Source of the DNA: Asticcacaulis sp. EMRT-3
Lineage (GTDB): Bacteria; Pseudomonadota; Alphaproteobacteria; Caulobacterales; Caulobacteraceae
NCBI RefSeq assembly: GCF_030027245.1
Contig: NZ_JASERT010000001.1
Location: 1,914,501 to 1,978,500, forward strand
Length of the DNA: 64,000 bases
Reading direction: 5' to 3'
Below are positions 35,901 to 43,863 of the stretch, one piece after another. The position numbers and the translations under genes are program-made. The notes under the pieces were generated by a model. The model was not told the DNA's origin, made no database searches, and worked only from the letters and a program-made list of their open reading frames with translations. How positions within the stretch are numbered: the first letter of the stretch is position 1; every line of letters starts with the position of its first letter.

Positions 35901-36433
35901 TCCTTCTGCACTGAGGTCTGCATCTGCGCCACCTGATTGCGGATGGCGTCCATATCCTGCTTGCCCTGATCGCTCTCGACAATGCCCACGGCTGCCGCCG
36001 CCCCAGACTGGCGGCGCACCTGGATGCTTTCGCCCAGCTCCTGCAATTTGGCGGCGATATGCAGCTTCATCAGCGCCAGGCGCTGCTGGATTTCCGGGTT
36101 GTTTTTTGTCCGCGACTGAACCTTGAGCACCTGCTCCTCGATCACGGTCAGGGCTGCGTCATAGGGTGCCAGATAGCTGTCCTGCCCGGTCAGCAAATAG
36201 CCGCGCTGGCCGGTTTCGGCGTCCTTCATCGTCGATAAAATCTGATTGAGGCCCAGCAAAATGTCATGGGTCTTCGAAATCTCGGCGGAATCACGACTGA
36301 GTGTACGAATATTCAGATAGGAAACGGCACCGCTGATCACGAAGAACAGGGTCACCAATGACAAACCCAGCGACACGGCCATATCCGTCCGCACCTGGCG
36401 TTTGCCCTGAGGCGAAGTCGTCTTGTTACGCAT
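32915..36433 (-). CDS. Large hybrid sensor kinase, CHASE3-GAF-HisKA-HATPase-three receivers
   Basis: In this 1172-residue protein, residues 15-38 form the first membrane helix. A CHASE3-like helical sensor follows (to about 195, with MKDAETGQRGYLLTG), then a second helix (VVSIAVTALIGVLLAGLITWMI), a GAF domain (about 240-395) and a long coiled coil (395-475). The H-box FLANMSHELRTPLNS has His near 487. HATPase is followed by three receivers, with Asp in VLLDIGLPD, MVLDLNLPD and VLMDVMMPE. This domain string is typical of multi-receiver phosphorelay hubs. It is the first gene of the Che-like operon. Confidence 0.95.
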   Translation of the reverse strand: MRNKTTSPQGKRQVRTDMAVSLGLSLVTLFFVISGAVSYLNIRTLSRDSAEISKTHDILLGLNQILSTMKDAETGQRGYLLTGQDSYLAPYDAALTVIEEQVLKVQSRTKNNPEIQQRLALMKLHIAAKLQELGESIQVRRQSGAAAAVGIVESDQGKQDMDAIRNQVAQMQTSVQKERVFRVSEMARAYDVAVVSIAVTALIGVLLAGLITWMIMRAAAQRRREAWLQTGVVGMSAVGVGEQRLDQLGESLLSFLAEYLGAQAGAFYTLNVGSEGAGLYKRMSTYGVPEKNDVPSHFSLGDGLLGEVADEGRTVIVRDLPESHLALGAALGQWRPRHLMIAPAVNEGRVQAVIELGFLHPVPPQTEELLRRLSELIGVAVQSANYRVHLQNLLEETQRQSEELQSQSEELRVNNEELEEQSRALKESHARLEQQQAELEQTNAQLEEQASILESQKDDLNRARMDMEVKAAELEQASRYKSDFLANMSHELRTPLNSSLILAKLLSDNPDGNLSVEQVKFARTIQSSGNDLLTLINDILDLSKIEAGQMDIRPEPVSLRRLVRDMQQLFEPVAEQKGLAFKTNIAKILPDSIDTDRQRLEQVLKNLLSNAFKFTGKGSVELKLAPAGKDRIVLSVTDTGIGISEEHQQEIFDAFRQADGTINRRYGGTGLGLSISRELARLLGGQVSLTSVPGKGSTFSIDIPLAFDPSLVAMREILPVASAEPKAATRNDPALNDLAALSEAVKSGKMAKSGGRTAGHFSDDREVLGHERRTLLIVEDDDLFARILYDLACEQGFQCVVAASAEEALAAVTQYQPNAVLLDIGLPDHSGLSVLDYLKRDVKTRHIPVHVVSGNDYMHTALSLGAVGYMLKPVKREELVDAFSQLETRLSRQVGRILIVEDDDVQRDSVARLLKSGDVETVAVGTAAECLELLKSQTFDCMVLDLNLPDATGYSLLETLSQEDAYSFPPVIVYTGRDLSYDDEQRLRRYSSSIIIKGAKSPERLLDEVTLFLHQVVSELSSEQQGLLKKARHRDAMLEGRRILIVEDDVRNVYAVTNIFEPLGAIVQIARNGKEALEALQTANGKLKKGEHAPDAIDLVLMDVMMPEMDGLTATREIRKRPEWARLPVIMLTAKAMKDDQERCLDAGANDYMAKPIDVEKLISLVRVWMPR

Positions 36434-36635
36434 TCAGTATTTTCCTGTCCCGCCCCGTACATCCTGTTTCGGCTGACGCCAGCAGGCTTTAATCGCCCGT
36501 GTCAAGACAGGTCATCGCCTGACCACCTCTTACCCTGTTCCCTGACGCGACCCTATGGGGCTCGGCGCAAGCATCCAATAAGAAGGCGCATCATGAAAGT
36601 AAAATTTCTATAAAGATAGACACTTGACGCCGTTG

Positions 36636-37661
36636 TTACCCGCCCGTCATCGACATGGTGCGCGCCGGACTGTAGCGGTGCAGCGGCGCATCCATGCCCG
36701 GCGCGGCGATATAGAAATCATGGGCGCGCGGCTTGTGCGCCAGTGCCTGGGTCACGGCCGTTTCGAGCGCCTTGTCCGCATCCGGCGCATCACGCAGGGC
36801 CGCGCGCAGATCGACATGATCCTCCTGGCCAAGGCACATATAGAGCCTGCCCGTACAGGTAATCCTGACCCGGTTGCAGGTATCGCAGAAATTATGGCTG
36901 AGCGGGGTGATCAGGCCGATCTTACCGCCGGTTTCGGCGATGCTGTGATACCGCGCCGGGCCGCCGGTAGTTTCATCGAGCGCCTCCAGCGTCCAGAAGC
37001 TTTTCAGTTCCGTCAGCACATCTTGTAGCGACACGAACTGGTCTTCGCGCCCGCCCACATCCTCGCCGAGCGGCATGGTTTCGATCAGCGATACCGCCAT
37101 ATCATTCTGGTGGGCGAAGGCGATAATGGCGGGAATTTCAGCGCGATTATCCTGCGCCAGTGCCACCACATTTAGCTTGACGCGGACGCCGCAGCCTTGC
37201 GCGGCTTCGATGCCCGCCAGCACGCGCGCCAGATCGCCGCCGCGCGTCAGCCGCCGGAACACATCGGGTTGCAAGCTGTCGCACGACACATTGATGCGCC
37301 GGATGCCCGCCTGCGCCAGTCGTTCGGCGTGGTGTTCGAGCTGGGTGCCATTGGTGGTCAGGGTCAGTTCTTTCAGACGCCCGGCATGGACGTGCTCACC
37401 CAGTCGCAGCAGGAAATCGCCGATGCCCTTGCGCACCAGAGGTTCGCCGCCCGTCACGCGCAGGCGCTCGACACCGCGCCCGATCAGGAAGGCGCACAGA
37501 CGTTCCATCTCGTCGAAGCTCAGCAGGTCGCGGCGCGGCAGAAAGGCCGGATGTTCGCTCATGCAGTAGGTGCAGCGCAGGTCGCAACGGTCGGTCACCG
37601 ACAGCCGCACATAGCTGATGCGGCGGCCAAAGCCATCGATGAGGGGCGCGTGCACGGACAT
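36636..37661 (-). CDS. moaA: GTP 3',8-cyclase MoaA
   Basis: This 341-residue radical SAM enzyme performs the first step of molybdenum-cofactor synthesis. The N-terminal cluster motif CDLRCTYC (Cys-x3-Cys-x2-Cys) lies near residue 27. VTGGEPLVRKG follows, and the C-terminal cluster motif is CDTCNRVRITCTGRLYMC. The protein ends in Gly-Gly, which is required for activity in known MoaA. No other moa gene is beside it. A 7-bp hairpin touches the start codon. Confidence 0.96.
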   Translation of the reverse strand: MSVHAPLIDGFGRRISYVRLSVTDRCDLRCTYCMSEHPAFLPRRDLLSFDEMERLCAFLIGRGVERLRVTGGEPLVRKGIGDFLLRLGEHVHAGRLKELTLTTNGTQLEHHAERLAQAGIRRINVSCDSLQPDVFRRLTRGGDLARVLAGIEAAQGCGVRVKLNVVALAQDNRAEIPAIIAFAHQNDMAVSLIETMPLGEDVGGREDQFVSLQDVLTELKSFWTLEALDETTGGPARYHSIAETGGKIGLITPLSHNFCDTCNRVRITCTGRLYMCLGQEDHVDLRAALRDAPDADKALETAVTQALAHKPRAHDFYIAAPGMDAPLHRYSPARTMSMTGG

Positions 37662-37678
37662 GGCCCTAAGCTAGGGCC
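37662..37678 (-). promoter_or_regulatory. Hairpin abutting the moaA start codon
   Basis: GGCCCTA and TAGGGCC form a perfect 7-bp stem with a 3-nt loop directly before the ATG. The only Shine-Dalgarno-like bases (AGGG) are inside the 3' arm, so pairing would hide them. A translational control role is inferred. Confidence 0.45.
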
Positions 37679-37840
37679 GTATGGCAGCCTGCGCAATATA
37701 GAACAGACTTACAAAGCCAGAAAAGCCTCATCTTGCCTTTACCGCCGCGCCTGATCGCTGCTACGGTCGCGCCGCATGGGCGGCTGACCGGTTTGCTCCC
37801 CAAAGGGTCAAACCGCAATCTTCGATCAATTGGAGTGATT

Positions 37841-38443
37841 ATGAACGCATCAAGCCCAAACAGGCCACACATCTATCTGATCCGCCACGGCCGCACCGAA
37901 TGGTCGGTGTCGGGCCGCCATACCGGCCTGACCGACCTGCCGCTCACCGCGCAGGGCGAAGATCAGGCGCGCATGATAGCACCGCGCCTCGGCAAGATCG
38001 ATTTTGCCCACGTCCTGACCAGCCCTTTGCAACGCGCCCACCATACCTGCCAACTGGCGGGCCTTGGCGCGCAGGCCGAGATCACACCCGATCTGGCCGA
38101 ATGGGATTATGGCGACTACGAAGGGCTGAAATCGCCGGAAATTCAGGCGAAGCAACCGGGCTGGACTATCTTTCGTGATGGCGGGCCTGACGGCGAAAGC
38201 GCGCAAGCCGTCAGCGATCGCGCCGACCGGCTGGTGGCCAGACTGTCCGGCATGGAAGGCAATATCGCCCTTTTCTCGCACGGCCATTTCGGACGCGCCC
38301 TGGCCGCCCGCTGGATCGGCCTGCCCCTGATCGAGGCTGAACATTTCACGCTGGGCGAGGCCGCCATGAACATATTGGGCTATAATCCCAGCCACCCCGA
38401 TGTGCGGGTGATTTCGCTGTGGAACCTGCCGCCGGAACTCTGA
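37841..38443 (+). CDS. Histidine phosphatase family protein
   Basis: This 200-residue phosphoglycerate-mutase-like phosphatase has the catalytic RHG motif LIRHGRTEW and a second His in ALFSHGHFGRAL. LTSPLQRAHHTCQLAG and DLAEWDYGDYEG complete the family pattern. Substrates range from sugar phosphates to cofactors and cannot be assigned. The start at 37841 follows TTGGAG. It is divergent from moaA. Confidence 0.92.
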   Translation: MNASSPNRPHIYLIRHGRTEWSVSGRHTGLTDLPLTAQGEDQARMIAPRLGKIDFAHVLTSPLQRAHHTCQLAGLGAQAEITPDLAEWDYGDYEGLKSPEIQAKQPGWTIFRDGGPDGESAQAVSDRADRLVARLSGMEGNIALFSHGHFGRALAARWIGLPLIEAEHFTLGEAAMNILGYNPSHPDVRVISLWNLPPEL

Positions 38444-38537
38444 CTGCGGGCGTAGATGTGGCGGGTGGCGCGAAGCTGTCAGGTCACGTCCGGCATTTTT
38501 GCATGGAAAATCCACCAAAAACGCCTATATGGGCGCG

Positions 38538-39032
38538 ATGAAGAAAGCTTATCCTAAAGACAAGGGGGCCGGACGCGGTTCTGCGAGCCGCCCCCCCGCC
38601 GATCTCGGCCCGACCCAACGCCAGTTGCGCGCCGGCGAACTGGTGCGTCACGCCCTGGTCGAAATCCTGCGCGAATACGAGATTCACGACGAGGAACTGC
38701 AAGGCGTCTCGATCACCGTCACCGAGGTGCGCTGCTCGCCCGACCTGCGCCACGCCACGGTGTTCGTCGAGCCGCTGGGCGCGGGCTTAGGCGGCGTTAC
38801 CATCGCGCCTGAGAAGATCGGCCCCGCCGTTGAGGCGCTCAACCGCCACGCCAAGTTCCTGCGCGGCGTGCTGGGTCGCGTGATCGACATGAAGTTCACG
38901 CCCGCCCTGCGTTTCCTGCACGACGAAAGCTTCAACGAAGCCGCCCGCATCGATGCCCTGTTCATGCGCCCGGAGATAGCGCGTGATCTGCGGCATGATG
39001 ATGGGGACGAAGGCGAAGACAGCGAAGATTAA
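38538..39032 (+). CDS. rbfA: Ribosome-binding factor A
   Basis: This protein of about 164 residues has the KH-like RbfA fold: RQLRAGELVRHALVEILRE, ITVTEVRCSPDLRHATVFVEPLG and VIDMKFTPALRFLHDES. It binds the 30S subunit during 16S 5'-end maturation. The C-terminal 20 residues are acidic. The ATG at 38538 is chosen because it starts the basic N-terminus; upstream ATGs at 38499 and 38529 are in frame. truB follows, as in many genomes, but a repeat element separates them. Confidence 0.92.
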   Translation: MKKAYPKDKGAGRGSASRPPADLGPTQRQLRAGELVRHALVEILREYEIHDEELQGVSITVTEVRCSPDLRHATVFVEPLGAGLGGVTIAPEKIGPAVEALNRHAKFLRGVLGRVIDMKFTPALRFLHDESFNEAARIDALFMRPEIARDLRHDDGDEGEDSED

Positions 39033-39038
39033 GTCAGA

Positions 39039-39177
39039 GCCCCCACCACCCCGCCCTTCGGGCGCGGCCCCCCGCCCCACCAAAGGTGGGGAGGTATAGA
39101 AACCGGCGCATCTTCCTTATACCTCCCCAGTTTTACTGGGGAGGGGGACCGTGAACGCAGCGAGCGGTGGTGGGGTT
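39039..39177. repeat. Nested intergenic inverted repeat between rbfA and truB
   Basis: The sequence CCCCACCACC...GGTGGGGAGGTATA is mirrored by TATACCTCCCC...GGTGGTGGGG, with inner hairpins CCCCACC-AAA-GGTGGGG and CTCCCCAG-TTTTA-CTGGGGAG. The total span is about 140 bp. It resembles the mobile palindromic spacers of Caulobacterales genomes. It could be transcribed as a stable RNA hairpin between the two genes. Confidence 0.75.
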
Positions 39178-39207
39178 TCTTGCTTCCTTTTAACACAACG
39201 GAATCCC

Positions 39208-40158
39208 ATGCCCCGTAAGAAAAAAGGCGAACCGATCCACGGCTGGATCTGCTTCGACAAGCCGCTCGACATGACCTCGACCTCGGCGGTCGGCAAGATT
39301 CGCTGGCTGTTTCAGGCGCAGAAGGCCGGGCACGCCGGTACGCTCGATCCGCTGGCCACCGGCATCCTGCCGATTGCGCTCGGCGAAGCCACCAAGACCG
39401 TGCCCTATCTGATGGAAGCCGACAAAACCTACAGCTTCACGATTGCTTTCGGCACCACCACCGACAGTTATGACGCCGAAGGCCGGGTCACCGCCACATC
39501 TGATGCGCGCCCGACACAAGAGGCCATCGAAGCCGCCCTGCCCGCCTTTATCGGCGTGGTCGAGCAGGTGCCGCCCGCCTTTTCGGCGATCAAGGTCGAT
39601 GGCCAGCGCGCCTATGATCTGGCCCGCGCCGGTGTCGAGGTGGAGCTGAAAGCCCGCGAGGTCGAGATTTTCGACCTGACGCTCGACGCCTTTCATGGTG
39701 ATTCCGCCGATTTTACGCTTCATTGCGGCAAGGGCACCTATGTCCGCTCGGTGGCGCGTGATCTGTGCCTCGAACTCGATGTCTGCGGCCATGTCAGCCG
39801 CTTGCGCCGCGAAAGCGTCGGGGCGTTTGAAACAAAAGATGCAATAACGCTGGAAAAGCTGGAAGATTTGGTGCATAGAGGCGCCCATCTTGAGGCTTTG
39901 CTTGCCGTCGGGACAGCGCTGGACGACATCCCGGCTCTGCCCGTGACGCAGGACGAGGCTTCCAGATTGAAGCAGGGCCGTGACCTTGCCCTCTTGCCCC
40001 GCCAGATAGATTTTATCAGTGAGGCGCTCAAGGCCCGCCGCGCGGCTGGCTATGAGGCGTTTCCCGATACGGTTCAGGCAGTGCTGAAGGGTCAGGTGAT
40101 CGCGCTTTGCGAAGCGCGCGGCGGGCTTTTACACCCGGCGCGTATTCTCAACCTTTAG
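39208..40158 (+). CDS. truB: tRNA pseudouridine-55 synthase TruB
   Basis: This 316-residue TruB has GWICFDKPLDMTSTSAVGKI at its start, GHAGTLDPLATGILPIALGEATK with the catalytic Asp, and GTYVRSVARDLCLEL. The C-terminal RNA-binding region is present. It makes the universal pseudouridine in the T loop of tRNAs. The start at 39208 (MPRKKKGEP) is chosen because upstream codons belong to the intergenic repeat. rpsO follows 23 bp later. Confidence 0.96.
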   Translation: MPRKKKGEPIHGWICFDKPLDMTSTSAVGKIRWLFQAQKAGHAGTLDPLATGILPIALGEATKTVPYLMEADKTYSFTIAFGTTTDSYDAEGRVTATSDARPTQEAIEAALPAFIGVVEQVPPAFSAIKVDGQRAYDLARAGVEVELKAREVEIFDLTLDAFHGDSADFTLHCGKGTYVRSVARDLCLELDVCGHVSRLRRESVGAFETKDAITLEKLEDLVHRGAHLEALLAVGTALDDIPALPVTQDEASRLKQGRDLALLPRQIDFISEALKARRAAGYEAFPDTVQAVLKGQVIALCEARGGLLHPARILNL

Positions 40159-40181
40159 CCCTTATTTGAAGGAGCATCACG

Positions 40182-40451
40182 ATGTCGATTACTGCTGACC
40201 GCAAGTCGGAAGTCATCAAGGCCCACGCCCGCACGGAAAATGACACCGGCGGCGCAGAAGTGCAGATCGCAATCCTGTCGGAGCGCATCGCTAACCTGAC
40301 CGAGCACTTCAAGGAACACAAGAAGGACAACCACAGCCGTCGCGGCCTCCTGAAAATGGTGTCGCAACGCCGTCGTCTCCTCGACTACCTGAAGAACCGC
40401 CACGCGGACCGCTATCAGGCGATACTCGAAACCCTCGGCCTGCGCCGCTAG
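40182..40451 (+). CDS. rpsO: 30S ribosomal protein S15
   Basis: This 89-residue S15 has the complete pattern: [40 protein letters not shown] and [20 protein letters not shown]. It binds 16S rRNA in the platform and in many bacteria represses its own translation. AAGGAG precedes the start. A long hairpin lies 13 bp after the stop, before pnp. Confidence 0.98.
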   Translation: MSITADRKSEVIKAHARTENDTGGAEVQIAILSERIANLTEHFKEHKKDNHSRRGLLKMVSQRRRLLDYLKNRHADRYQAILETLGLRR

Positions 40452-40463
40452 GTTTCACACTCT

Positions 40464-40497
40464 CTTAAGGGCCTGAAGGCGACTTCGGGCCCTTAAG
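40464..40497 (+). terminator. rpsO downstream hairpin, terminator or RNase III processing site
   Basis: CTTAAGGGCC pairs with GGCCCTTAAG, and inside it GAAG pairs with CTTC around GCGA, giving a nearly perfect 14-bp stem with a one-base internal loop. There is no long T run. In rpsO-pnp operons such a stem can be a partial terminator or a processing site that controls pnp. Confidence 0.7.
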
Positions 40498-40669
40498 CTT
40501 ATTATCCCCTCCCCACACATGGGGGAGGAAAAGCTACACACCCCGCGAAGCCATGACGGTTTCGCCGACACATACGGGCTGATTACGTAAAGCCCTTATC
40601 CCGCGCTGTCCCGATGACAGCAGGTGCGGACGGCATGGGGCCGTCACGTACCGGAACGAAAGAAACGCA

Positions 40670-42919
40670 ATGTTTGACATCAAAAGAAAATCCATCGACT
40701 GGGCCGGCCGTAAGCTGACGCTCGAAACCGGGCGCGTCGCCCGTCAGGCCGATTCGGCCGTGCTGGCTACCTACGGTGAAACCACCGTTCTGGCCACCGT
40801 CGTGTACGCCCGCAAGCCGAAGCCCGGTCAGGACTTCTTCCCGCTCACCGTCAATTATCAGGAAAAGACCTTCGCCGCCGGCAAGATCCCCGGTGGTTAT
40901 TTCAAGCGCGAAGGCCGTCCGTCGGAAAAAGAAACCCTGGTTTCGCGCCTGATCGACCGCCCGATCCGCCCCTTGTTCGTCAAGGGCTTCAAGAACGAAG
41001 TGCAGGTCGTCTGCACCGTCTTGTCGCACGACATGGAAAATGATCCCGACATCGTCGCTATGGTTGCTGCTTCGGCGGCCCTGACCTTCTCCGGCGTGCC
41101 CTTCATGGGCCCGATCGGCGGCGCGCGCGTCGGCATTATCGACGGCGAATACGTGCTGAACCCGACCGTTGACCAGATCAAGGAGTCCGACCTCGACCTC
41201 GTTGTCGCCGGTACGCAGGACGCCCTGATGATGGTGGAATCGGAAGCCAGGGAATTGTCGGAAGACAAGATGCTCGGCGCTTTGATGTTCGCGCACCGTG
41301 GTATGCAGCCGGTGATCGACGCCATTATCGAAATGGCCGAACACGTCGCCAAGGAGCCTTTCGACTTCGAACCGGAAGATTTCTCCGGCATCGTGGCCGA
41401 CATCAAGAAGCTGGTCGGCCAAGACATTCGCAACGCCTACACGATTCAGGAAAAGCACCCGCGCCACGAAGCCGTCGGCGCCGCCAAGTCGAAGGCCGCC
41501 GAAGCGCTGGTCGTTTCGGAAGCCAATCCGAATGGCGTCGATGCCGCCAAGTTCGGCGCGGCCTTCAAGGAATGTGAAGCCGACGTGCTGCGCCGCGACA
41601 TTATCGAACACGGCAAGCGCGTTGACGGTCGTGCCGTTGACAAGGTTCGCTCGATCGTTTCGGAAGTCGGCATCCTGCCGCGCACCCACGGTTCGGCCCT
41701 GTTCACGCGCGGCGAAACGCAGGCTCTGGTCGTGGCCACGCTGGGCACCGGCGATGATGAGCAATATATCGACTCGCTGGAAGGCACCTACAAGGAGAAG
41801 TTCCTTCTCCATTATAACTTCCCTCCGTATTCGGTTGGCGAAACCGGCCGTATGGGTTCGCCCGGCCGTCGCGAAATCGGTCACGGCAAGCTGGCCTGGC
41901 GCGCGGTTCGTCCGATGCTCCCGTCTGCGGCGGACTTCCCCTATACGATCCGTCTCGTGTCAGAAATCACCGAGTCGAACGGTTCCTCCTCGATGGCGAC
42001 CGTCTGTGGTTCCTCGCTGGCCCTGATGGACGCCGGCGTGCCGCTGAAGTCGCCGGTTTCGGGTATCGCTATGGGCCTCATCCTGGAGCCGTCCGGCGAA
42101 TACGCCATCCTGTCCGACATCCTGGGTGACGAAGATCATCTGGGCGATATGGACTTCAAGGTGGCCGGTTCGGCAGGCGGCATCACGTCGCTGCAAATGG
42201 ACATCAAGGTGGCCGGCATCACCGAAGAGATCATGACCAAGGCGCTTCGCCAGGCCAATGCAGGCCGTCTGCACATCCTGGAAGAAATGAACAAGGCGAT
42301 CTCCGGTGCCCGCGAAGAACTGGGCGAGTTCGCGCCCAAGATCGAAACCATCAAGATCCCGACCGACAAGATCCGCGAAGTGATCGGCACCGGCGGCAAG
42401 GTCATCCGCGAAATCGTCGAAAAGACGGGCGCGAAGATCGACATTGCTGACGATGGCACGATCAAGATCTCGGCTTCGGAACAATCGAAGATCGACGCCG
42501 CCCGAGATTGGGTGAAGTCGATTACCTCCGAACCCGAAGTGGGCGCCATCTATAAGGGCAAGGTCGTGAAGGTCGTTGATTTCGGCGCATTCGTGAACTT
42601 CTTCGGCGCCAAGGACGGCCTCGTCCACATTTCGCAGATCAAGGCGGAAAAGGTCGGCAAGGTTTCGGACGTGCTCAACGAAGGCGACGAAGTGAAGGTG
42701 AAGTTCCTCGGCTTCGACGATCGCGGCAAGACCAAGCTGTCGATGAAGGTTGTGGATCAGGAAACCGGTGAAGACCTGACGGAAAAGCTGGAAGCTGAAC
42801 GCGCGGCGCGTAATGCCGAGCGCGCGGCTTCGGGCGAAGAGCCGGAGCTGGAAACGGCTGACGGCGGCGAAGAGCGTGGTGAGCGTTCGCGCCGCCCCCG
42901 CCGCCCCCGCCGCGACTAA
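40670..42919 (+). CDS. pnp: Polyribonucleotide nucleotidyltransferase (PNPase)
   Basis: This 749-residue PNPase degrades RNA phosphorolytically and is part of the RNA degradosome. Two RNase PH-like domains (residues 1-230 and 315-545) flank a helical linker. The second holds [23 protein letters not shown] and [15 protein letters not shown]. The KH domain (about 555-615, [16 protein letters not shown]) and S1 domain (about 625-695, [18 protein letters not shown]) follow. The tail ends in Arg-Arg-Pro-Arg repeats. The downstream terminator at 42963 is clear. Confidence 0.98.
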   Translation: MFDIKRKSIDWAGRKLTLETGRVARQADSAVLATYGETTVLATVVYARKPKPGQDFFPLTVNYQEKTFAAGKIPGGYFKREGRPSEKETLVSRLIDRPIRPLFVKGFKNEVQVVCTVLSHDMENDPDIVAMVAASAALTFSGVPFMGPIGGARVGIIDGEYVLNPTVDQIKESDLDLVVAGTQDALMMVESEARELSEDKMLGALMFAHRGMQPVIDAIIEMAEHVAKEPFDFEPEDFSGIVADIKKLVGQDIRNAYTIQEKHPRHEAVGAAKSKAAEALVVSEANPNGVDAAKFGAAFKECEADVLRRDIIEHGKRVDGRAVDKVRSIVSEVGILPRTHGSALFTRGETQALVVATLGTGDDEQYIDSLEGTYKEKFLLHYNFPPYSVGETGRMGSPGRREIGHGKLAWRAVRPMLPSAADFPYTIRLVSEITESNGSSSMATVCGSSLALMDAGVPLKSPVSGIAMGLILEPSGEYAILSDILGDEDHLGDMDFKVAGSAGGITSLQMDIKVAGITEEIMTKALRQANAGRLHILEEMNKAISGAREELGEFAPKIETIKIPTDKIREVIGTGGKVIREIVEKTGAKIDIADDGTIKISASEQSKIDAARDWVKSITSEPEVGAIYKGKVVKVVDFGAFVNFFGAKDGLVHISQIKAEKVGKVSDVLNEGDEVKVKFLGFDDRGKTKLSMKVVDQETGEDLTEKLEAERAARNAERAASGEEPELETADGGEERGERSRRPRRPRRD

Positions 42920-42962
42920 TGACGGGGTGCCTTGGTTCCTTCGTCTTTGATTTAAATAAAGA

Positions 42963-42994
42963 AAAGGCGATCCCAGTGATGGGGTCGCCTTTTT
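42963..42994 (+). terminator. pnp terminator
   Basis: AAAGGCGATCCC pairs with GGGGTCGCCTTT around AGTGAT, with a TTTTT run after it and A residues before it. It lies 44 bp after the pnp stop. Confidence 0.9.
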
Positions 42995-43096
42995 CTTGAT
43001 CAGCGACAAGGCCCGCACCGCCGGTATAATTCCTGATGGCAATTTTACGTGACGGGCGGCAAATTGGCATATTCGTTACTGCACAGGTTGTCCGCC

Positions 43097-43420
43097 ATGA
43101 AACCCCGTCATCTGCTCATCTTCACCTTTAGCGCCGCCGCCGTGCTGGCCCTGTCAGCCTGCGCCACCCGCCCGATGGGCCATGCCTCTGATCCGGCCTT
43201 TCTGCGCGGTCTGATCGATGGCCTGCTGGCGCCGATCTCATTCGTCCTGTCGCTGTTTTCCAATACGATCCGCATGTACGCTTTTCCCAATATCGGGCGC
43301 TGGTACGATTTCGGCTTCCTGATCGGCATCTCGGTCTGGGGCGGCGGCGGGGCCACAGTGACGCGCAACATCTATATCGACCGCCGCACGGGCCGGAAGA
43401 TCGAGGAAATCGACACCTGA
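43097..43420 (+). CDS. Small lipoprotein with a C-terminal membrane segment
   Basis: This 107-residue lipoprotein has a signal peptide with lipobox LSAC (Cys near 21), so it is anchored in a membrane as a lipoprotein. A hydrophobic middle (LIDGLLAPISFVLSLF) and a Gly-rich segment VWGGGGATVTRNIYIDRR follow. No family is recognised with certainty. The start at 43097 is preferred because it gives a normal signal peptide. It stands alone between pnp and the ArsR-type gene. Confidence 0.78.
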   Translation: MKPRHLLIFTFSAAAVLALSACATRPMGHASDPAFLRGLIDGLLAPISFVLSLFSNTIRMYAFPNIGRWYDFGFLIGISVWGGGGATVTRNIYIDRRTGRKIEEIDT

Positions 43421-43513
43421 TACCAGCGGGAAAATCGGGCCGGAAAATCGAGCTTGACACCCTTTGGTCGGGGCACTACTTAACCAAACAGTTATTTAAC
43501 CACTGAGTTAATC

Positions 43514-43852
43514 ATGACCGAAGACTCTCTCAGTCAAACCCTGACCGCGCTTGCCGATCCGACGCGGCGTGCCATACTGGCGCGGCTGGCTCTGGGCGAG
43601 GCCTCGGTCACCGAACTGGCCACGCCGTTTGATATGAGCCTGCCGGCTGTTTCCAAGCACCTTAAGGTTCTGGAAAAAGCCGGGCTGATTTCGCGTGGCC
43701 GCGAAGCCCAGTGGCGGCCCTGCAAGCTGGAGATGGCACCCTTAAAAGCCGTCGATAGCTGGATCGGCGACTACCGTAAAATGTGGGAGGCCCGCCTCGA
43801 CCGGCTGGACGCCTATCTCAAAACCCTCAAGCCCGATGGCGAACTGAATTAA
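43514..43852 (+). CDS. ArsR-type HTH regulator of the SRPBCC operon
   Basis: This 112-residue winged-helix repressor has ALADPTRRAILARLALGEASVTELA and MSLPAVSKHLKVLEKAGLI. It lacks metal-binding Cys, as in the ArsR subgroup that travels with AHSA1/SRPBCC genes. It is the first gene of a unit running to 47136 with 4-11 bp gaps. It probably represses the unit from the AT-rich 90 bp upstream, where TTAACC motifs occur. The ligand is unknown. Confidence 0.93.
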   Translation: MTEDSLSQTLTALADPTRRAILARLALGEASVTELATPFDMSLPAVSKHLKVLEKAGLISRGREAQWRPCKLEMAPLKAVDSWIGDYRKMWEARLDRLDAYLKTLKPDGELN

Positions 43853-43863
43853 GGAGAGACGCC

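Noticed and set aside
37662..37840. Molybdenum-cofactor riboswitch upstream of moaA
   Set aside because: The gap is only about 180 bp and shared with a divergent gene; no multi-stem Moco motif could be recognised, only the short hairpin.
40583..41884. 433-codon reverse open frame
   Set aside because: Antisense shadow of pnp, which is unambiguous.
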